DNA of 51,485 nucleotides, from positions 1 to 51,485 of the forward strand of contig JACGCN010000110.1 of the NCBI GenBank assembly GCA_014905825.1, given 5' to 3'. Both the position numbers and the translations under genes were made by a program. The notes beneath the pieces are model-generated. The model made no database searches, had not been told where the DNA came from, and was given only the letters and a program-made list of their open reading frames with translations. Positions 12,034-23,719 of this stretch are shown here, in pieces. The stretch comes from Lyophyllum atratum (lineage: Eukaryota > Basidiomycota > Agaricomycetes > Agaricales > Lyophyllaceae). Within the stretch, counting starts at the first letter, position 1. Every line of letters begins with the position of its first letter.

Positions 12034-15000
12034 ATGTCACAAACAATAGAACTTGCCCAGGTTGGTTTCTCCGTCCTTTCTTCCCTTGGATGACTCCAGT
12101 ATGAGGCTCATGCTCATCACAGACAGGCAAGCGCGATCAGCTCCAGGCGCTCGAAGAGAAATACCAGGCCCGATGGCGTGACGAGCGTCCTTTCGAGGTC
12201 AATGCACCGCCAGCGGAGGCCCTCGCTGGCCTTACTCCCGCCCAGATCCACGAACAATACCCCAAATGGTTCGGCACCTTTCCCTATCCTTACATGAACG
12301 GCAGTCTGCACTTAGGCCACGCTTTCACCATCTCCAAGATCGAGTTTGCGGCTGGCTACCAGCGCATGCTCGGCAAACGCGTCTTGTTCCCCCATGGTTT
12401 TCACGTCACTGGGATGCCCATCAAGGTACGTACTCTGCGCGTATCTAGAACAGGAGGTTGACTTAGCGAATAGGCGTCGTCAGACAAAATCATTCGCGAG
12501 ATTGAGATGTTTGGTCCGGATTTTGAGCGGTATGAACAGGTGCAGGCGGAGCTTGACGCTGCTGAGGCTGCAAAGGAGGAGGCTGAGGCTGTTGCGGTTA
12601 CGGTCGACAAGAGCAAGGCTAAGAAGGGAAAGCTCGTTGCGAAATCCACTGGACATACGTACCAATTCCAAATCATGGAGTCCATCGGGTTTCCTCGCAG
12701 TGAGATCAAGAAATTCGCCGACACCCAGCACTGGTTGACTACCTTCCCTCCCATCGCCATCGTACGTGGTTTACTTTGTTGTTCATGTCAGGTACTGATG
12801 TACATCACAGGAAGACCACAATAGTTTCGGCTCGCGTATCGATTGGCGGCGCACCTTCCTCACAACAGATGCCAATCCATACTACGACTCTTTCGTCCGC
12901 TGGCAAGCTAATAAGCTGCACAAACTTGGAAAGATTAAGTTCGGCGAGCGCTACACCATCTACAGTCCCAAAGACGGCCAGCCATGCATGGATCACGATC
13001 GCCAAGATGGCGAGGGTTTCGGACCGCAGGAATACACGGGTGTCAAGATGGAGGTGGTTGATTGGAGTCCTGCGGCGAAGGAGGCGATCGAGAGCAAGGT
13101 CGGCGGGCGTAAAGTCTTCCTAGTAGCCGCGACGCTGCGCCCTGAGACGATGTGAGTTTCTGTGATCCGCTCCTTGTTGCTCAGCTAATCAGTTATAGGT
13201 ACGGTCAAACGAATTGCTATGTCGGCACCTCTATCAAGTATGGTGTATATGCGATGAACGATAAGGAAGCATTCCTATGCACGCACCGTGCGGCGCGCAA
13301 CATGGCCTTCCAAGGGATCACAGCATCACGAGGCGACGTCGATCAGCTCCTGGAGATCAGCGGTGACAAGCTCATCGGCACCAAGATTAAAGCCCCCTTT
13401 GCCATTAACCCCGAAGTCTATGTCCTACCCATGGACAATGTCCTTGCCACCAAGGTATGTCTCCCCAGACCACGCTCGCGTCTGTCTAAATCATCTATAC
13501 TTAGGGAACCGGTGTCGTCACATCCGTCCCGTCCGACTCACCTGACGACTGCCAAACTCTCTACGACCTGCGCAAGAAGGCCGCCTTCTACAAGATCGAT
13601 CCGTCTTGGGCGGCCATTGACCCTGTCCCTGTCATCTCTACCCCGACATATGGTGACCTCTGCGCACCGGCGCTCCTGACACAGCTGAAGATCCAGTCGC
13701 AGAAGGACATAAAGCAGCTAGCGGAGGCAAAGGAAGTCGCGTACAAGGAGGGCTTCTACAATGGTACGATGCTTGTCGGCGAGTTCAAGGGCCAGAGTGT
13801 TCAGGATGCCAAGGTGAAGGTGCGGGAGCGCATGATTGAGGCAAATCTAGCGTTTGCGTATGCAGAGCCGGAGGGCCTGGTGATCTCGCGGAGTGCAGAT
13901 GAGTGCGTCGTTGCACTCATGGACCAGTGGTACTTGGACTATGGAGAAGAGAACTGGAGGGCCCAGGTCGAGAAGTGAGTTTTATTGGTTCATCCTTATT
14001 TCGTGTCTGATGCTGATACTTGTCAAGGCTACTGGCAAAGATGAACCTGTACACTCCGGAGACGCGTCATTCTTTTGAGAAGACGCTGGCGTGGCTGAAC
14101 AAGTGGGCCTGTGCGCGCACATACGGGCTTGGCTCCAAGCTCCCTTGGGACCCCCATTTCCTGGTCGAGTCTCTGAGTGACTCGACTATCTACATGAGCT
14201 ACTACACCGTTGCGCAGCTCCTACATGGTACGCTCTAGTCCATGTCTCCTCTATCAGGATCTAATTTCGACCTTCGCCCTCACAGAAAGCAGCATCGACG
14301 GGTCCAAACCTGGTCCCCTCGGTATCACGGCTGACCAGATGACAGATGAGATGTGGGAGTACATCTTCTGCGACGGCCCCTTCCCCGAAACCTCACCATT
14401 ACCGCAAGAAAAAGCTGACGCGCTCAAGCACGAATACAAGTACTTCTATCCCTTCGATATCCGCTCGTCCGCCAAAGACCTCGTGCCGAACCATCTGACG
14501 TTCTGTCTTTATAACCACGCTGCGATCTTCCCCGAGGACAAGTTTCCCTTGAGCATGCGTACGAACGGCCATCTGCTGTTGAACGGGAAGAAGATGTCCA
14601 AGGGCACAGGTAACTTCTTGACCCTAAGGGATGGGATTAAGAAGTTTGGCGCGGATGCGACGAGGTTGTCGTTGGCCGATGCTGGAGATGGCATGGAAGA
14701 CGCGAACTTTGAGGAGAAGGCCGCGAATGCGAATATTCTCAGGATCCATACCTTGATTGCGTGGTGTGAGGTACGTTGCCGTTTTATCCTAGTATGTCTC
14801 GGGTCAGCTCACGCGGATCGTATTCAGGATATGATCAAGGACGAGAAAACCCTACGCCGTGGACCCCGCATATACCACGATGATGTGTTCGAAGACGAGA
14901 TGAACGAGCTCATCAACGTCACCCAGAGCCATTATGACGCGTGAGTGCCTTTCTCTTACCAGCCGTCCCTAATTAACAAACTACTTACCTTCCTCATAGA

Positions 15001-15870
15001 ACGAACTACAAGGAAGTCGTCAAATTCGGCTTCTACGAGTTCCAAAGCGCACGCGACTGGTACCGTGAGGTGACATCAGATGTCGGCATGCACACCGATC
15101 TAGTGCAGTCCTGGATCCGCTCTGCAGCCCTGCTCATCGCTCCCATCGCCCCCCATTTCACCGAACACATCTACAGCACGATCCTGCAATCGCCCACATC
15201 CATCCAGCGCGCATTATGGCCCACGCCCGACAAGCCCGTGGACCCGATGCTCCTCGAGGCAGCCACGTACATGCGCGGTACGATCAAGATGATCCGGGAC
15301 GCGGAGGCGGCGCTTCTGAAGATGCTGCAGAAGGCAAAGGGGAAGAAGGGTGCGAACGCGAAGGAGGGTGCGTTTGACCCGAAGCTGCCGAAGAGCGTGA
15401 GGATCTACGTGGCGACGGCGTTCCCGGAGTGGCAGGACGCGTGTGTGCAGGCGGTGAAGGAATCGTATGCGGAGGAGGCTGATAAGGTGGACGATGCGAA
15501 GGTGCGCGACTTGCTGACGGAGCGCGGGCTCATCAAGGATAAGCGCGCGATGCCGTTCGTCCAGGCGTTCAAGGTGGGTTTTTATCTTCTTATATGCCTC
15601 TCAGGAGCGGTCGATCTCACCTCGTATTATTTGCAGAAACGCATGGCTCAGTTCGGTGCCCAGACGGCCTTCCGCCGCACGCTGCCGTTCTCGGAGAGGG
15701 AGGTCCTGCAGGAGATCCTACCGTACCTGAGGAAAACTCTCGGGCTCGTGGACGTGGAGGTGCTGACCGTCGAAGAGGCGAAGCAAAAGGAGGACGAGCC
15801 CGGATATTCGAAGCATATCATCGAAACGTCAGAGCCCGGCAGCCCAGCCTTTGAGTATCGGAATGTATAA
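12034..15870 (+). CDS. CDC60: Leucyl-tRNA synthetase, cytosolic
   Basis: Class Ia aminoacyl-tRNA synthetase charging cytosolic tRNA-Leu. Eleven exons (first only 27 nt, 12034-12060) join in phase to 1096 aa, the normal size of eukaryotic cytosolic LeuRS. The HIGH motif is HLGH at about aa 72-75, inside [16 protein letters not shown]; the KMSKS motif is KMSKG at about aa 731-735, inside [13 protein letters not shown]. The CP1 editing region includes [16 protein letters not shown]. The C-terminal anticodon-binding half has [18 protein letters not shown], and the tail ends AFEYRNV with TAA at 15868-15870. There is no N-terminal targeting peptide, supporting the cytosolic form. A Lys/Ala-rich insert (about aa 120-150) is a typical low-complexity loop. 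All splice sites are GT-AG. No frame problem was seen, which makes it a useful internal standard for sequence quality. Confidence 0.97.
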
Positions 15871-16053
15871 CTAGAATCCTAATCGTGGCCATGATGTATA
15901 TAGAGGGTGTTTTTGGTAGAGCTACTAATCAAAATTGGTTTTGACTTGGATATGAGTGGTTGTTAGGACTTGTCGCGTCGCGTCTCGTGTGACTTGACGC
16001 GATATGTCACACGCTTCCTTTCTCTCGAACATCCATCGTTACCCTGTCCCGCC

Positions 16054-17220
16054 ATGCCTGGGCCATCCAACATAAGGAAGAAACGCAAATCCCAGGGGAA
16101 ATCCCAGAAGACGAGTAAGCAAGCCTCGACGTCAGAGGATTCCTCGTCTTCATCAAGCTTCGACGGCGACCGCGACGAGGATAACAGCTCACCACTCTCG
16201 CGCTCCCCCACGCACCTTCTCACGCCTCCACCACACGTCCAGGCTCAAAGGGAGATCCTGATTACACCGGTAGAGGGTGGGCATCAGCACGATGATCGGG
16301 GGTTCCATGACGAGGCTGTGTCCTTTGAGCCGAAGGGCGAGGTGGAGATAGACGCCATGCCTCAACCGATACCCCAAGCGCCCTTCATTCACGATCCAGG
16401 AAATGGGCCACGCGTTCGTGACACCCGTGCATTTCTGGCTTCCAAGTTTTTTGCTCAGCCACCTGCGCTTGAGGTACGTGTATATGCGGAGCCATGACTT
16501 CGTCCACCTATGAACCATGGTATCGCTTACAGATCCCGCTATGTGCTGAATTCGCGCAGGAAGAGGTGCTGCAGATGCTGATGACGGTGTTGCCAGAGGA
16601 AACCGCACTCGTACGTCCTTACTTCATAGAACCTGGCTACCCAGTTATCAACGAACCATCCTCCGTCAAATAGATCCTTTGGTACAACAAGAGCCGCGCT
16701 ACGAGTAGGATATGCCCCGCATGCCAGCGGCTTTACCGGCTGGGCGACATCTTGCCAGACCACCTAGCCGATGGAATACCAAACCCTGAGACGGAGCCGC
16801 GTCCATCGCCGCAACTCGAACGTGAGCAGGCGCTCAGTGGTCTCTGTATGTATCGCATTCGCTTATCCTTAAACGTACTCTACTGAATTCTCCCATCATT
16901 CCTTGTCCGTGATCCTCTCAGGCTCTCCCGTATGCTTCATCGTCGCGTCCTTCAATTACCCCGGTGCCATCCGCTCCGCGTGGGGGCGAATGGAGGATGA
17001 GCTTGACGATCGCACGTGGGCGCTGTTGAATGGACCAGCAGAGGGCAATGCAAGGGGCGACGTGGGGACGGGGCTCAGTATGCTGATGAAGATGACGAGG
17101 CTGCATGATTTGGGGCTCGCACAGCTGTGCTTGGGTCTTGATGTGGAAGACATGGACGATGTGGACGGGGAATATGATGGGGAACTGGAGTACGCTAAGG
17201 AGGGGATCGCTGTTCCGTAG
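16054..17220 (+). CDS. Unassigned basidiomycete protein with CPAC motif
   Basis: Four exons (16054-16473, 16533-16610, 16674-16845, 16922-17220) splice in phase to 322 aa. The N-terminus is basic (NIRKKRKSQGKSQK, a possible nuclear localisation signal) followed by a Ser-rich acidic tract. The middle contains FAQEEVLQMLMTVLPEETALI, and a ICPACQRLYRLGDILPDH segment whose CxxC could bind metal with a second pair of cysteines around GLCSPVCF. The C-terminus is acidic, ending EEGIAVP. The family is unknown to me; a small zinc-stabilised nuclear protein is a guess only. It lies 183 bp downstream of the LeuRS stop in the same direction, so its promoter must be short. Confidence 0.7.
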
Positions 17221-17643
17221 CGTCGATGAGTCGCTTCGTGCTGTCTTTGACCGTGTTTACGCTGCTGATTTACTGGACCATGACCTTTACATCTCTTAGT
17301 AGGATCTATCTTTGCTCTTTTGATTACTATGTGCACCTGCTACCTTATCTTTATTATCTTCTTAGATAAACTATCTAACGTAGATTACAGTGCCCCTCGA
17401 CGTACGAAGGGATGGGCATTCTTTATGACCCACGTTACCGTTGAGGGAAGGACGGAAGCAAGACGGAAGCAATCTAGTCTCGATCGCTTCTTTCCTTGGC
17501 AAGAGCCTGTGATAAATACAAGAGCAAGCAGTATTCTCCGAGTGGCGAACCTACTTCCGAACATTCTTCAGCTACATCCCTCATCCCCTCTGGTCTGAAC
17601 ACGCAACCCCGTCCTTCTCTTTCCCTATCATCCCTTTCTCCTA
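17221..17643. promoter_or_regulatory. Intergenic / promoter region of cupredoxin-like gene
   Basis: About 420 bp between two same-strand genes. The last 150 bp are rich in C and T runs, as is common just upstream of highly expressed basidiomycete genes. No clear TATA box or RNA gene was seen. Confidence 0.35.
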
Positions 17644-18451
17644 ATGAAGTGTACTTCTCTCATTCTCCTCGCTCCTCTGAGCTTCCTTCCTCTCGTTTTT
17701 GGAGCTGAATATCTCGTTGGAGTCGGTAAAGACGAGACGACTGGGTCCGTACCTACCTTTCATAACTTGATAATTTATTTTTGCTCATTCCACAATAGGA
17801 AGAAAGGTCTTGGATTCGACCCCTCGGTTATTCACCCTCAAGTCGGCGACACCATCGTTTGGGAGTTCCGCAGTGGACAACACAGCGTTGTTCGTACGTC
17901 GTGTTCCCTCGTTGTCTATTTATAATATGGCTGATCTTGCGGGTAATTATTCCTCAGAATCCACATTCGCGAACCCATGCACGGGCAACGGTGGGATCAA
18001 TACTGGTGTTCAAACTGCAAGCCCTCATAATCTCGTAGTATTGGCAACAAACTAACTGTACTTTGTCTTCGACTAGGTAGCTGACAGTCTGAGCGTCGAT
18101 GCTCCCGGGTTGCCTAAGTATACAATCACCGTGAACAGCACCGACCCGATCTGGTTCTTCGACGAGGCCGGTGGCTTGTGCAACAAAGGAGCTCTCCTTG
18201 CTGTCAACCCCTCTGATACCCAGACCGCCGCCGCATTCAAAGAAAACGCAGCAAAGGCCCCAGCCTCCCCGCCTCCTTCCACGACATCTGCGGCCTCGCC
18301 AGGCCAGACGCCAGGCCAGACGGATGCAAATACTTCGGGTAGCCAGACCGCGCCTAGCCCCGCATCGACGTCTAACGCGGCTGGAAAGATCGGTCAATCC
18401 GGTGGTCTGTTTCTGGGAGTCATGTCTTTCTTGGCTTTGGGTATGCTTTGA
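17644..18451 (+). CDS. Secreted cupredoxin-like serine-rich protein, probably GPI-anchored
   Basis: Fungal extracellular cupredoxin-fold proteins have one small copper-protein-like domain, a Ser/Thr/Pro linker and a GPI signal. Four exons (17644-17744, 17799-17893, 17958-18016, 18077-18451) give 209 aa exactly in phase. The signal peptide is about aa 1-20, ending LVFGA. The domain contains GFDPSVIHPQVGDTIVWEF, GQHSVVQSTFANPC, then YTITVNSTDPIWFF. The linker is rich in Ser, Thr, Pro, Ala and Gln, and the C-terminus is a hydrophobic GPI-type tail (GLFLGVMSFLALGML). Only the first copper-type His is present; the positions that usually carry Cys, His and Met (IWFYC...GHC...GM in the family) read FD, GLC and GAL. 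The third intron must use a GC donor at 18017-18018. Confidence 0.85.
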
Positions 18452-19025
18452 GTAGTAGGATTGAGAAGGGGTTATTATCGGTATACCATGGTCCTGGGCT
18501 TGAAAAGCTCTTATGTTTAGGTACCAATCACACTCGTTTGACTCGTGTATATGACAGATCGTTCGTCACCAACAGCGCTACGGCCTGGCTGTTAGCACTG
18601 TGCATCCTCTTGTGTTGCTCTTGGGGCATCTTCATCTGTGTTAATCACGTCCAGCCCAACGAACCAAGTGGTCCGAATCAACCCTCAAAGCAAATCGATC
18701 TAACCTTGCTTTTGAAGTAGCCATTAGTTTTGAGGTTTGAAGCTCGGGTTGTCGCATGGGGGAGGAGGTAGAGACAGAAAAGTGGAAATCTGGGTGCTAG
18801 ATCCCCGCAAACAATTCCTTCGCAGTCGATTCATTGCTTGACACCGTCAAGACATACTTGAACGTGTTGCATCTGCCGTGAACAAATATATAGGTTTTAC
18901 TACCTGCTCGGTGCTAATACTTGGTGATCACCACGTGGATCACTTGATAGAGGCGGGCGTATGCCTCTCCTGTTGTCTTCCACAACGGCCACCACGTGTA
19001 TTTCACAGCAGTATCATTGGCGAAC
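18452..19025. other. Intergenic region
   Basis: About 570 bp between the cupredoxin-like gene and the kelch gene. It holds the former's 3' UTR and the latter's promoter. Open frames at 18448-18720 and on the minus strand have no recognisable features. No RNA gene seen. Confidence 0.45.
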
Positions 19026-20552
19026 ATGAGTGGCGTCCCGCGTAGCCTGAGTGACGTGCCTGAAGAGGGCTCTTTCGCACCGACGACCGCGATGACCCCT
19101 CGTTCAGAAAACTCACCATATCTGAGCCCGATGAACTCAGCCACATCTTCCAGCTCTACCCTCGGCCCACCCTCAGCATCTGCTTCCGGTTCTCGCTCTA
19201 GCGGGTCGAAGGTTCGAACAGCGAGTATCCGGACCCTTGGCCGATCCTCGAGTGAAAGTACGATCCCATCGGTGACTGTCACTGCTGCCAAACGAAACCC
19301 TTCAGCCTCCTCCATATCGTCCTCTTCGAAGAGCCGGAAACCTCCTGCACCCATTCCATCGGTGCAGAGAATCAGAGAGATCCCGACTCTCCCTCATGAC
19401 AAGAACGCCGAGAGCGTGCCAAGCACCGCGATGCACTGGAGTCGTGCGCCAGTGTATGGCGCCGTTCCTCAGCGTACAATGCGGGCACACACGATGACGC
19501 TGGTTGACACTACTGCATGGCTCTTCGGTGGAAATGACGATAAAGAAGTGTGCAAAGATATGAAAGATATGTTCTGCTTTGACACCGGTGCGTTAGCTTC
19601 GCGTTCGAAAAACTGACACTGCTCATGTGCTTTCCCCGGTAGAGACAATGCAATGGACCATTCGGGAAACGACTGGTGATATACCCCCGCCCTGTCGGGC
19701 GCATACCACGACTCTGGTCGACCGCAAACTCGTCGTATTTGGCGGCGGCCACGGCATGCAGTACTACGATAAGGTTTACGTCTTTGATACCGCGACCCGC
19801 CACTGGACACAGCCTACCGTCTCTGGGCCGCTCCCAACACGTCGTCGCGCGCACTCGGCGGTCTTGTATCAGCAGAAGATATGGATCTTCGGTGGTGGGA
19901 CAGGCTTGAATGCCTTGAACGATGTCTGGACGCTTGACGTGTCGTCGTTCAGTAGGATGAAATGGGAGGAGGTCAAGACCACCGGGAGGACACCTAAGAA
20001 CAGGGGATATCATACGGCCAACTTAGTGGGGAATCTGATGGTTGTGGTGGGCGGCAGCGATGGGAAGGATTTCTTCACGGATGTGTGGTGTCTTGACCTT
20101 GGTGAGGGAGGGCAGCATTGTCATTGAGTCTTTGCTGATTTTATCGCAGATACTCGCCACTGGAGTCAAGTCACGCTCCTGACGTCAAAGTACAAACGAA
20201 TAGCACATAGCGCCACCCAGGTCGGCTCGTTCCTTTTCATTACTGGAGGCTTCAATGGCGAGGAATATTGCTCCGATGTCCTTCCATTCAATCTGGGTGC
20301 GTCTTTCAACGTTCTCATTCGTTACATCGACAGTCTCATACCATTCTAGTGTCGCTTACCTACGAGCCACGGTCAGCATTTGGGAAACCTCCAAGTGGTC
20401 GCGGATATCACTCCACAATCCTGGCGGACAGCCGACTATTTCTATTCGGTGGTTATGACGGAACGACCTCTTACGATGATGTGTACATCCTGGACCTCGC
20501 TGCTGGGGCGTACTTGCCGCAGGTGACGAGCTTCAACATCGAGCTTGTCTAA
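19026..20552 (+). CDS. Kelch-repeat beta-propeller protein
   Basis: Four exons (19026-19587, 19643-20101, 20150-20296, 20350-20552) join in phase to 456 aa. The first about 150 residues are a Ser/Pro-rich, probably disordered region. From about aa 150 there are five to six kelch blades, each with the R-x-H-x-x/GG/W pattern: RAHTMTLVDTTAWLFGG, RAHTTTLVDRKLVVFGGG, RAHSAVLYQQKIWIFGGG, GYHTANLVGNLMVVVGG, IAHSATQVGSFLFITGG and GYHSTILADSRLFLFGG, with intervening VYVFDT or VWTLDV strands. Kelch propellers are protein-interaction scaffolds; fungal relatives of this layout act in cell polarity or signalling (Tea1/Ral2-like), but the sequence does not say which. The start is the first ATG in frame. 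The C-terminus is short after the last blade. Confidence 0.9.
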
Positions 20553-21810
20553 TGGTGGGCTTTGAGATTCACCCTCTTCTCTATTGGGTATCCTTGGTTG
20601 GTACGGCAGCAACGGAGCTCATGTGCAGCGTTTCGGGATCTTTACCAGCGTACCTCTACTCTCAGTTGGGGAGCATGAGCCGCATAAGTACCGTATGTTT
20701 TTGACTACATATTCACACGCAGATGCAATAAATCAAATTGGGTTACTTTACATGGACGCAGCAAGCGATCATGAGTCTTCTGAAGAGTTGAAACTTGTCT
20801 AGGGTGCGATGATTTGCCTGATTTTTCATGCCCCTACTTCAGGTGATTGCTAACGGTCTTCCACATGTGGAACGAGTTGTCCGGGTTCTGTGGTAGGTAT
20901 ATCTTTTGACTCTCTCCGGCCATGGACGATGATCGACTTGACTTCGGTTACCTAGAAGGAGATTTGAAGGACCATGCAACACCTCCAATAGCCAAATCAC
21001 AAAGTAGGATCCTTCAGGTTGCCACGCCATTTCTTGCAAACATGCGTGCATGTCAAGACCTTGGGCCTCCCATAGCTACTGCCTGCCTTCCTACGCCACT
21101 CGAAAGCCACGGAGCATGCATTCTTCACATGGAGCGACAGACACCAGACCCGTGTGGGGGCAAGCCTTCTCCTCCCACTTTAAGCCAGACGATCATCATC
21201 CTGGCACTTCTTGTACTATTCCCTGCTGCGCAGATGCTGCTGCCAATTCTGCAGGGGCAATCTTATACCATGTTCGACATGATCGAGCCGAGCCTGAGGT
21301 CCTGGCGCTTACAATGTGAAGAATGGACAAGCTGCTGACTCTCCAAAGCCAGCACCTTCCCACATGCTCCAAGAGCTGTATCTTGACGAGGACGACAGTG
21401 GCGATCGGAGAGTCCTGACACAAGGCGTACTGTTCCAGGGATGTTCGCGCGCTAAGCTATCGATCCTCGCTAATCCCTTTGACGCACTCGAGGATTCAAT
21501 TGCGTTAGAGAGGAGGTCAGACAAACATATGGCGAAGGCGCTGCGCATGCTTGTGCTTGTCTGGATCTCCATATGGTCGAGTGGGCCGATCTGGGGGTTT
21601 TCTGCGCTCTTGAACTGGATGTGGTCATGCCATCTGTGTCCTTCGACAAATCTAACTATGCTCCCGTGATATTCCAACTCTGGCAGCTATGCGCCGCGAT
21701 GGTGGAATCTACAGATTCCGATTCAGGCAACTTGGTCTTTATTTATGGTGGCGGTTGGGAGAGCAAGGGTTGTAGCACCAAAAAGCACAATGAAACTCAA
21801 AACAATGCTA
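20553..21810. other. 1.26 kb region, no supported protein gene
   Basis: Plus-strand frames (20922-21338, 21316-21669, 21573-21875) are open but change frame without good splice junctions, and none carries a recognisable motif. The segment with HMVEWADLGVFCALELDVV (about 21560-21620) looks coding-like and could be part of a decayed gene. A tRNA gene closes the interval. Confidence 0.35.
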
Positions 21811-21908
21811 TGAGTCGACCCAGGCTCGAACTGAGGACCTCCTGTGCACACGGTCATCATGAGACGAAGATGTGAGACAGATGCGATAACCAACTACGCC
21901 ATCGACCC
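21811..21908 (-). tRNA. tRNA-Val (anticodon CAC) with 24-nt intron
   Basis: A full cloverleaf folds on the minus strand. The 7-bp acceptor stem GGGTCGA/TCGACTC has one G-T pair and discriminator A. The D arm is GCG...CGC with GG in the loop. The anticodon stem is TCTGT/ACAGG, with loop CT-CAC-A then C38. The variable loop is AGGTC, and the T arm is CTCAG-TTCGAGC-CTGGG with all five pairs. A 24-nt intron sits between positions 37 and 38, the canonical site for nuclear tRNA splicing. Its 3' end GTGTG can pair with the anticodon, as expected for the anticodon-intron helix. Mature length is 74 nt before CCA. The TTCGAGC arm is the internal B box. Confidence 0.93.
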
Positions 21909-23719
21909 ATGTGGAGGACTTTGTTAGGCATTTTCCCAATGTCAATAATCACTTAAAACCAACGGAAACGGGATTCACAGGGCATCTCTCCAACACAAGG
22001 ATTGGTAGATTCAAGTCACTATATCAGATACTTAGGTTTTCTTCTGTTCCTGGATTGAAGCTAAAAATAACTGCCCTACCTTGCCAGTTGTCTTGGTGAA
22101 AAGGATGTTTGCTCAGTTCAGGCTGACCGTGACATGATGCAGCGTCATGCAGCCAAGTACATGCCTATGGAATATAACTTGAGCCAACAACGGGTCGCGG
22201 ATCATCTGCCTAGATGAAAACCCGGTAACTATGGCCATGTGGGTTACGAGTGCATGATAATACAGTAAGGGTACACCTCTGGGGCCGGAGAAGGTACATA
22301 CGCGGCTGTTTCGGGGGAGAGCTTGATATCGTCCCAAGGCTCAAAATAGCCGCAATGGAATCAGTAACTAAATAATAAGCTGTCAGCATCCGTACAGTGT
22401 ACAGGGTTGGACGCCCAAGAGAGGCATCGAGGAACCCTAGGTTGATTCCTACTAAGTAGGCGACGTGCTCCTCGATGGTTGCAAGCAAGCGTCCACGATC
22501 CCGATAATGCCATTGCCGATGATGACCTGCGTTTCAAGAGCGATGATCACGTTGATGAAGTTCCCAGGCAAAGGTGTAGGTAGATGGGCTTGCTAGCTGG
22601 TACTTGAGATGCGACGTGGAACGACGCTGGTGCGTGTATAAATAGACTCGTTTTGTGAACTGCTCGTCTGATCGAGTAATAGTCCCCCCTCAGCAATAGT
22701 TAAAGCTCAAGTGATGCTCAACCAACGTCCGTTGAGGACCAGTTTCGGCGAAATCATGACGGACGGATACTGAAGTAACGCCCATTACTGCCATCAAAGA
22801 TATGAGTCAGGTGTGCAAGAAACAAGGCCTTGAAGGGGCGAGGAATGAGTATGGTGGCCCAACTGGGATGCCGCAGGGTGCTGACTTGATTGGGTCGAGA
22901 GATGCAAGGAGATCCAGAATAATCCTGAGGCGGCCGCCTCATCGTCCAAAAAGTTGAGCGCTCGCTGCTGTCGACCACCTCATCCGGATCCTTCAAGGTG
23001 ACGCCGGAAGATGTATGTTAGGAGTTAGATGTTTGGGTAACAGATTCAGATGCCTATATTGACGCGCAAAATCAAAGAACGCTGGCGATGGTGGTCCAGC
23101 ATCAACATCGAGCTGTCAGCAACTTGATATAATGCACTGGTTTGTAGACGGCCAATAAGTACCGCAGACGTATCCGACAAGATGCGAGGCGGGGGTGGGC
23201 GGTTGTGACCTGTCATGAAGGCAGATTGATATAAATAGCACGTTGGCAACGGGTAAAACGTCTCTTGTTTTGACGCTTTGCGCTGATAAAAAATTGGTTT
23301 TCCTGAAATATTTTCGGACTGCGTATGTGGATGCGGGAGGTCGTCTATCACGATAGACGATATGAGAGATGGGCAAGGAGAGGGGGCCCGCGGGGGGAGA
23401 AGGCGAGAGCAGGCAAACGACACAGATGTCAACAAGGGGAACAGCCGAGCGATGCCGAATCTGAAAGATGAAGTGTGGACAAGTGGCATGTGGTATATAA
23501 GGCACGAAGGCAACAGATTCGTTCATCCTTTCTCCCCTTCTTCTTTCCGTCCTCTGCCTGCTCTGCCTACGGCTGTCGCCTAGTGCGTCCCCAAGGACTA
23601 CGAACGCCCGACACTGGTGTCGTTTTCTTCTTTGCTCCGAAGTCCAAGTTTGAAACTGCTCCGCCTCAAAGCAATTTACACTCTCTTTTACTTTTGAAGA
23701 ACCTCTCTTTCTTAACGAC
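21909..23719. other. 1.8 kb region, promoter and unassigned fragments
   Basis: Minus-strand open pieces at 22210-22600 (for example LGRPTLYTVRMLTAYYLVTDSI, and in another frame GYFEPWDDIKLSPETAAYV) look coding-like, but I could not assemble a gene or name a family. TATAAATA boxes occur on the plus strand at about 22637 and 23229 without an obvious downstream gene. The last 230 bp form the promoter and leader of the gene at 23720. Confidence 0.35.
23494..23500 (+). promoter_or_regulatory. TATA box of the 23720 gene
   Basis: TATATAA at 23494-23500, followed by a C/T-rich stretch (about 23523-23575) and a leader of roughly 190 nt before the ATG at 23720. This layout is typical of strongly expressed basidiomycete genes. 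Inference from position and composition only. Confidence 0.55.

Noticed and set aside
18969..19025. Earlier start for the kelch gene at 18996
   Set aside because: That codon is GTG; the first in-frame ATG is 19026.
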